DNA of 64,000 bases from Cylindrodendrum hubeiense (lineage: Eukaryota; Ascomycota; Sordariomycetes; Hypocreales; Nectriaceae). The stretch is taken from positions 248,001-312,000 of the forward strand of contig JAANBB010000008.1 of NCBI GenBank assembly GCA_014621425.1, written 5' to 3'. Of this stretch, positions 58,507 to 64,000 are shown piece by piece. Under the pieces are notes generated by a model. The model was not told the origin of the DNA and did not search any database. It was given only the letters and a program-made list of their open reading frames with translations. Position numbers and translations under genes: made by a program. How positions within the stretch are numbered: the stretch's first letter is position 1; the number at the start of each line of letters is the position of its first letter.

Positions 58507-59904
58507 CTAGCTATAACCATGACTCGGTCCGCATATTCTTCTACGTTTCGCTCGCTCTTCTTTCTCTAGCTCCCACTGATGAACTATTGTGTCTGACCAC
58601 GGTTTATGCTTTGTTGATGGCCGCTCCATGTAGTATCTCATCTTTTCAAGAATAGAGCGGAAATCGACAATACTCCATGGTAAAATACTTTCATCTCCTA
58701 GGCCTATTCCTCTCTCATGGGACAATGCAGAACGGAATGCGAGTTTGATGTGGACTTGCATCCTTTCTCCAAATTTTGCTGTCGCTTGTCCTCTATCTCT
58801 GTGCCAGGTGTGTTGACAAGCGAATTCCACCTCCACTATGACACCGCTAACACAGACGGAAAGCTTGGCGAGAGGGCCGCTGGCGCTCTCGACGTCTGCA
58901 TACCGACGGAAGCTAAAGGACTCGTGAGGAAGGGGTCCGTACTCGAGCGCTAGAACTATCAGTCCTCGATCTGTGCCAGCACGTTTAAATCCGCAAGAAA
59001 TCCTCAAGGGTGGCATGTCGATGTTGCCATTCAAGGACAGATGGAGAAAGAAATAGCTGCCAGTAGTGCCCCACGTATTTTCGTCAGGCTCGTTCTCTTT
59101 CTTGGGAAGACCATTCGTTTTATGAGATACCAAAGTTACTCTATATCCCATCGTTTCTTCATTGGTCCTCGCTCTAGTCGGGGGTTTCTTATCCCCATAG
59201 TCATGGACACCTAATTCCGGAAGTCCATGAAATTTGATGCGGATATACTCCAGCGTTGTCGGTGCTATAGATTCCGGAAATGGGTTTGAAACAAACTTAT
59301 GCTGGTGTGTGCGAAGAAATATTGTTTGGAATCCTTGGATATCTTGGTAGCGTGCATTATCTGCAACTGATAGCCTCTGAGGAACTTTGAGTCGGGCATA
59401 GCAAGCCAGATTCTTAGCCGTATTCTCAGCGCCAAAATCTCGGACCAGCGGTAAGATAATCCGTCTCTTCGACGTTCCTGTGTCTAATGCGCAGTTTAAA
59501 ATGGCAATATGGACTGGCCAGGGACTGTACTTGCTAAAGGGAAAAAGGATCTCGTCGAAAGGCGGTTGGTATAATACTAGTGATACTTCGATTCCCCTTG
59601 CGGTATTCCGGCTTAGACTGCGGAGTTCTTCGTGCAGACGAACAATACGGCTACTTTCACGAAAGTCACTGGGCGAGGATGCCAAAGCGTTGCCGAGGGT
59701 CCAGCTGAGCTCGCTTCCCCTTGGTAAGTTCCAGGCTAGGAGAGAATGATCGTCGGTGGATACCAAAAGTTTGAACTGTAGCCGGCGGAATGCCTCGGTT
59801 TCTTCCCCATATAATAGAGGCATGTTGATGCCGAAGAGGCCAAGGAGGCTGTATGTAGTGTCTTCGATTCTGGTGCAACTCCTGTCTGCGGCCCATTGCA
59901 TTTC
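58507..59904 (-). pseudogene. C-terminal part of a HET-domain protein, N-terminus missing
   Basis: An open frame of 464 codons from an internal ATG begins MQWAADRSCTRIEDTTYSLL and continues GLFGINMPLLYGEETEAF and RRLQ. This is the stretch that immediately follows the HET domain in many fungal incompatibility proteins. GATAG before GAAATG at 59905 looks like the original intron acceptor. The HET domain itself should lie upstream, but no such sequence is seen on the minus strand up to 60760. The remaining C-terminal region is long and undamaged. The gene is probably a recent truncation by rearrangement; a small transcript from the internal ATG cannot be excluded. Confidence 0.65.
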
Positions 59905-60759
59905 CTATCCCCATACGTTTCATACCCCAGCGCAGTTCATACCCCAGTCAATTTCATCTGAGTACATGTTATGTTTAAGTGGGTTTGATCACAAATTGGT
60001 ACTGCGACGAAATTACAGGATCCCACGTCTCGGAGACTCGCAAGCTGCTGACACATGAAAATAGACGAGGGATCCGGGTTCATCCGTCCTCGCCCCATTC
60101 TAGCCAAATTCGAGATGAGACGTTCACACTCAGCGTCAAGGTAACAACCGCAAGCTTCAGAATCCTGCAAATGTTCCAAGCACGATTGATTTCTATCAGT
60201 TACTGTTCGCCTGATTATTACTGCTTAATTTGCCTGATTCTCCTTGCGGCTGTGTCATAAGCGGTGGGATGAACTTTTCATTTCGGCGCTGTGAAAGCCA
60301 AGTCCGCCGAACCTACTTTGTGAGACTTTTCAAATTATTAAGGAACTAGTTATATATTTTATTCTTACTGCAATACAAAACTAATAGTAGCTACAATGTG
60401 AAGCTTTCACAATGGAGAGCTGTGCTTTTTGTCGTCACTTGAGTGGAACGCAGTTGTAGGGTAAGCTCGGTACTTCCCCAATAAGACGCTACAGTTCCTG
60501 CATGAGCTAAGTACTTACCTTACCTACTTGGTCTTGCGCGTGAGGCAGTACCAGTATTACACATGTTAACGTTTGACTGACTGACATCTCAATTATACTG
60601 AGGCGTCCTAAAAAAATTATTTCCTTTTATATGCTATTTTGACTGACGGAACCTCGCTAGGTTATCCCATCATTTCAGATTTTTAGTTTGACATTGTGTA
60701 GTACGTTTATTTCGTTGGACTTTGAAACACCTATTATCGATTCCGATGTTGATTCTCTT
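59905..60759. other. No gene seen; possible rearrangement junction
   Basis: Separates the truncated HET gene and the decayed NACHT gene, which point away from each other. No HET-domain sequence, repeat or terminal repeat was recognised. Confidence 0.4.
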
Positions 60760-62631
60760 GACAACGATTATTTAGAGAGAATGCCGGAAAACTATGTTTT
60801 CCTCTTGCATTGGATCATATGTCTATGCAAGGTGACTACTGTGGTCAGGAATGTTGCCATCTTGGACTCGGACGAGTATCAGAGCTGGGTCAACACACCG
60901 CCCAGACCGGACTTCGGACGGTCAGTTGAAGCTAACCGTACTCTCTTTTGTCACGGAGCCCCAGGTGCAGGGAAGACTATCATCGCATCTGCCATCATCC
61001 AGGACGTGAAGTGCCGGTTCCCATCTAACACCGACTCCAGAGTAGGTATAGCCTACTTGTACTGTGATTTTGGGCTTCACGAAGAGTAGATTGGTGCGAA
61101 TCTGCTCTTTAGCCTTTATCGAGAACTCGGCCAATCGCAAGCAAGTCGCTGGAGCTCTACTGGCGATTCTCGATAAATACTATAAGATGGGCTTCCACGT
61201 TTCAGCAACCGAGATTGCCCATGGCTTAAACAAGGCCCTTCATGATTACAAGCGGGGTGTTCATAATTGTAGACGCACTGGGCGAATGTGACGAGGAGCG
61301 TCGCCGTGTTTTGCCTAAGGAGATATTGAGGTTGCAGGCACTGCATCCAATTCACCTCCTTGTGACATCTAATTTCGACTCTCATATTGCTGCCTGCTAC
61401 TCCTCAATGTAGATTTGTTTGATATCAGGGCCGACAAAGAAGATATGCGATCGTATTTGGGATGCCAACTCCTGGCTCCTACGCTTCATTGTGGATGATA
61501 CTGGACTCAAGAAGGAAATTGTGAGTAACATTGTGGCGGTAGCAGATGGCAAGTGAGCACTAAATCAGCGCATGTTGCTCAAGTGAACGGAAACATAACA
61601 TTCATCATAGATTCCACCTTCCTTTTCTCTACCTTGAATACCCTGGCAAATAGATATCGAGCGAGGGACTGCGAGCAGCTTTGACCCACCTGATAACCGG
61701 GCCACCACCGTCGATGAGCTACAAGTTGAAGAAAGCGGATGCATTCTTCTGGAAGACATGGTTCTTAACTTGTTCGAGTCTCAGCCCAAACTTGAATCGG
61801 TAAGTCAGGTTCTACTTCTGGCCGAACAGCACGTACCAGGACGGTACAACAGCGAAAACTTCCCACGATGGATGGACGCGCTCCATGTGGCAGGGATTTC
61901 GGCCTCGCCGCCACGATATGCCCTCTTTTCTCTAAAGGAATGTCTATCAATGCAAAGGACAGCTATCGTCGCACAGCACTCGGCTAGAGCAGCAGCGTGG
62001 CACGAGGAGGCTATTCAGCTCCTGCTCGAAGGAGCCAAAGCTGCTGCCATCAGAATTGACCTCGATACTAGGGACCGTTGAGGACGGACAACCATACTGC
62101 TAGCTTCCGCACGTGGTCATACTGCCGTCGTCGAGACACTTCACTACTCCGCCACAGGGCCAATCCGAATCTCAAGAACTGTTGTTATACGCCCCAAAAG
62201 ATGGTTGCACGGCCATCGCAGAGTGTCTCATCGGCCATGGCGTCGATGTAAATGGAACTGGGGCGTTTGAGGGACATATTAAGCTGTCGCCGCTGTCGCT
62301 GACAGCAGCGCATGGCTACGGCGACATCGCCCGCCTCCTACTCGCCGATGAGAGACTTCAGCCCCGCCTCCGCCCGGGCAAGCGGCAATACGCATTTTAT
62401 TGCCCGTTGCAAGTAGCGGTAGAGAATGGGCACGTTGAAATCGTGGAGATGGTCCTTTCAAACGAGGGAGTCGACCAGGGCCAAGGCATTACCTCGTCAT
62501 TCGAGTCACTCGGCACGCTGCTGCACGTCGCAGCAAAGAATGGCCACCAGGACGTGAGCTGCTACTCAATAGGGGATCTAGCGCCAATGCCCAGACTTCA
62601 TCTGGGTCTTGCACCAACATTTCGTTTTTAG
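60760..62631 (+). pseudogene. Decayed NACHT-ankyrin gene
   Basis: Pieces in order: LDSDEYQSWVNTP, the P-loop HGAPGAGKTIIASAII (about 60950-60995) and AYLYCDFGLHEE. There is then a TAG at 61087 followed by ANLLFSLYRELG. A frame change leads to LLAILDKYYKMGF, and another to a Walker B-like VFIIVDALGECDEE (61257-61295), VTSNFDSHIAACYSSM and a stop. Downstream, ankyrin-like segments (LLASARGHTAVVET, LSLTAAHGYGDIARLLLADE, LQVAVENGHVEIVEMVLSNE, LLHVAAKNGHQDV) lie in shifting frames. At least three breaks make an intact product impossible. It is a different gene from the one at 44793-51362, judged by the P-loop region, but of the same architecture. Confidence 0.8.
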
Positions 62632-62973
62632 TCGGAGCGAGAAGATTGACCCAATCTTCCACTCAAGTAAAAGCAGGGACGCAAGGATCCTAGATCAGTA
62701 ATTTCATCAGAATAGGATAGTAACTTAGCTATGAAGCAACTATTGATGTGGCTTGACTTGGGTTGAACCAATCCCCTAGTTCAAACAACTAAAGTCCCCA
62801 CTTAGTAGTGGCGAAGAAATAATTAGGTCTCATTATCAAATCAATAGTGTAAACCCACAGAGACTATGTGGACCCTCCAAGGCCTCCTTTTAAATATTCA
62901 AGCCACCCGACAGCAGCTTCGGGATTTTTTACTCTCCAGTCAACGTCAATCTTGACTCCCGGCTTGGTCCTAC
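62632..62973. other. Promoter region of the secreted-protein gene
   Basis: No gene or repeat recognised. Confidence 0.5.
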
Positions 62974-63893
62974 ATGATGCGTTCTGCCATTATCCTTTCT
63001 GTCGCACTGGGCCTTTTCAGGGCTGATAGTGCAGTTGCCAGTCAATGCAAGCCCCGTTCAGGTGAGTATTCATAATCGATAGAGAGGTGTAACATCCGGC
63101 TGATTTCCCTGATCCAGTTTCGTCCTCAGCGATAATAGATGTGACAACTGCTTCAGATCCGATTACACCCTCCTTCTCTGAGACTCCCACTTCAGTGGTC
63201 ACGTCTCTTGAGTCCGAGTCAATTACTTCCACTCCCTCTGAGACTCCAACGATCACGCCTGTTGAGTCAATTACATCCACTCCCTCCGACACTACCACCC
63301 CCGGAACTCCGTCAACCCCGACCACGCCGACTTCCTCAAGTCTTAAAGCCGCTCCAACATTCAGTCTGGTTCCAGATAGGAGCGGTTCTGAGGGTGAGAC
63401 TGTCAAAGGCACACAGTTTGGAGGCAACCTTGAAAATGTATATGTGGATGATGAACAACACCCCGACCTTAATACTGTTCTCTTTACGATAGAGGAGAGC
63501 ACCAGCCGTGTTGTAACAACTGGTGGTTACTATCTGTGCATACGGTGGTATACTTCGACTTCGACTACTGATCCCTTACCAGCTGAAGTCCGGCTCTGTG
63601 ATAAAGCCTGGGTTGATGGTTTTAATAACATCAGCTTCCAGTATGTCACTTGTGAGTTAAAGACTAGTGGTAATATCTCCTGCGCTACACCAGCTGGGCA
63701 TTGCTACTCGTACTATGTTGGTCCGAGTCCTCGCACGGACTGCTATTTTGATGAAGGGCTCGTTTTTAACCAATTCTACACATCGGATGATTCTGGTTAT
63801 CAGTTATTATCGATGGGATTGGCGGATGGAGGATATGATGGTTATGATTCATATGAATCTGTGAGTTTAGAATATCAGATGATAGATAATTAG
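62974..63893 (+). CDS. Ser/Thr-rich secreted protein
   Basis: Exons 62974-63061 and 63118-63893 (donor GTGAGT, acceptor CAG) encode 287 residues. The signal peptide is MMRSAIILSVALGLFRADSA, followed by a short Cys-containing QCKPRSG. Residues about 35-110 form a Ser/Thr/Pro stalk with loose repeats around SITSTPSETPT, likely O-glycosylated. The C-terminal 170 residues form a separate domain with about eight cysteines and many Tyr/Asp residues (YYLCIRWYTS, SYYVGPSPRTDC, GYDGYDSYE), ending without a GPI-type tail. A secreted or wall-bound protein is well supported. The domain is not one I recognise. Confidence 0.85.
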
Positions 63894-64000
63894 TAAAGTG
63901 GGGAGGTGTTGCTGCTTTAAAAAAAGCGAGTTTAAGACGCAGAACAACAACTGGGACTTCGTCGTGAGCAGAGAGGAAGACAAAAGAGCCTTGAAAAAAA

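Overview
The window reads as nuclear DNA of a filamentous ascomycete (Pezizomycotina). Genes carry short (45-75 bp) introns with GTAAGT-like donors. Three Zn2Cys6 transcription factors, fungal secreted and GPI-type proteins, NACHT/ankyrin and HET-type genes and a copia retrotransposon with RIP-like damage all point the same way. The genus cannot be read from the sequence. All gene models were built by hand from reading frame, splice signals and family resemblance; exon sums were checked for divisibility by three where exon coordinates are given.

Layout. 1-8 kb: a Thr-rich secreted protein (-), a decayed secreted-protein gene (-) and a GPI-type surface protein (+), with long gene-free stretches. 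8.8-15.2 kb: a UPC2-like C6 regulator (+) converging on an MFS drug/polyamine-type exporter (-), then an F-box-like protein (-). 15.2-18.4 kb: repeat-rich DNA without a gene. 18.4-29.2 kb: a nutrient-utilisation neighbourhood made of a secreted carboxylesterase, an amino-acid permease and a HODM-like haem oxygenase sharing a divergent promoter, a C6 regulator and a second carboxylesterase. 30.3-36.7 kb: two related seven-helix membrane proteins (DUF7702-like) pointing away from each other, and a third C6 regulator. 38.1-44.4 kb: a DmpA/S58 aminopeptidase, a third carboxylesterase and an orphan gene.

44.8-62.6 kb is an immunity-type accessory block. It holds a ~2,130-residue NACHT-ankyrin gene whose expected start codon reads ATA, a 6-kb copia element 148 bp upstream of it, a MITE-like insert nested in that element, a degenerate piece of a second ankyrin gene, an N-terminally truncated HET gene and a decayed NACHT-ankyrin gene. 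The window closes with another Ser/Thr-rich secreted protein.

Possible joint function. The permease, oxygenase and C6 regulator look like a small nitrogen-related module. Their shared promoter holds four copies of a 15-bp element that couples a CG-rich box to a GATA-factor site, and the regulator's own promoter holds an overlapping palindromic GATA pair. The first C6 regulator and the adjacent MFS gene share CG-rich motifs upstream. Both links are inferences from the sequence.
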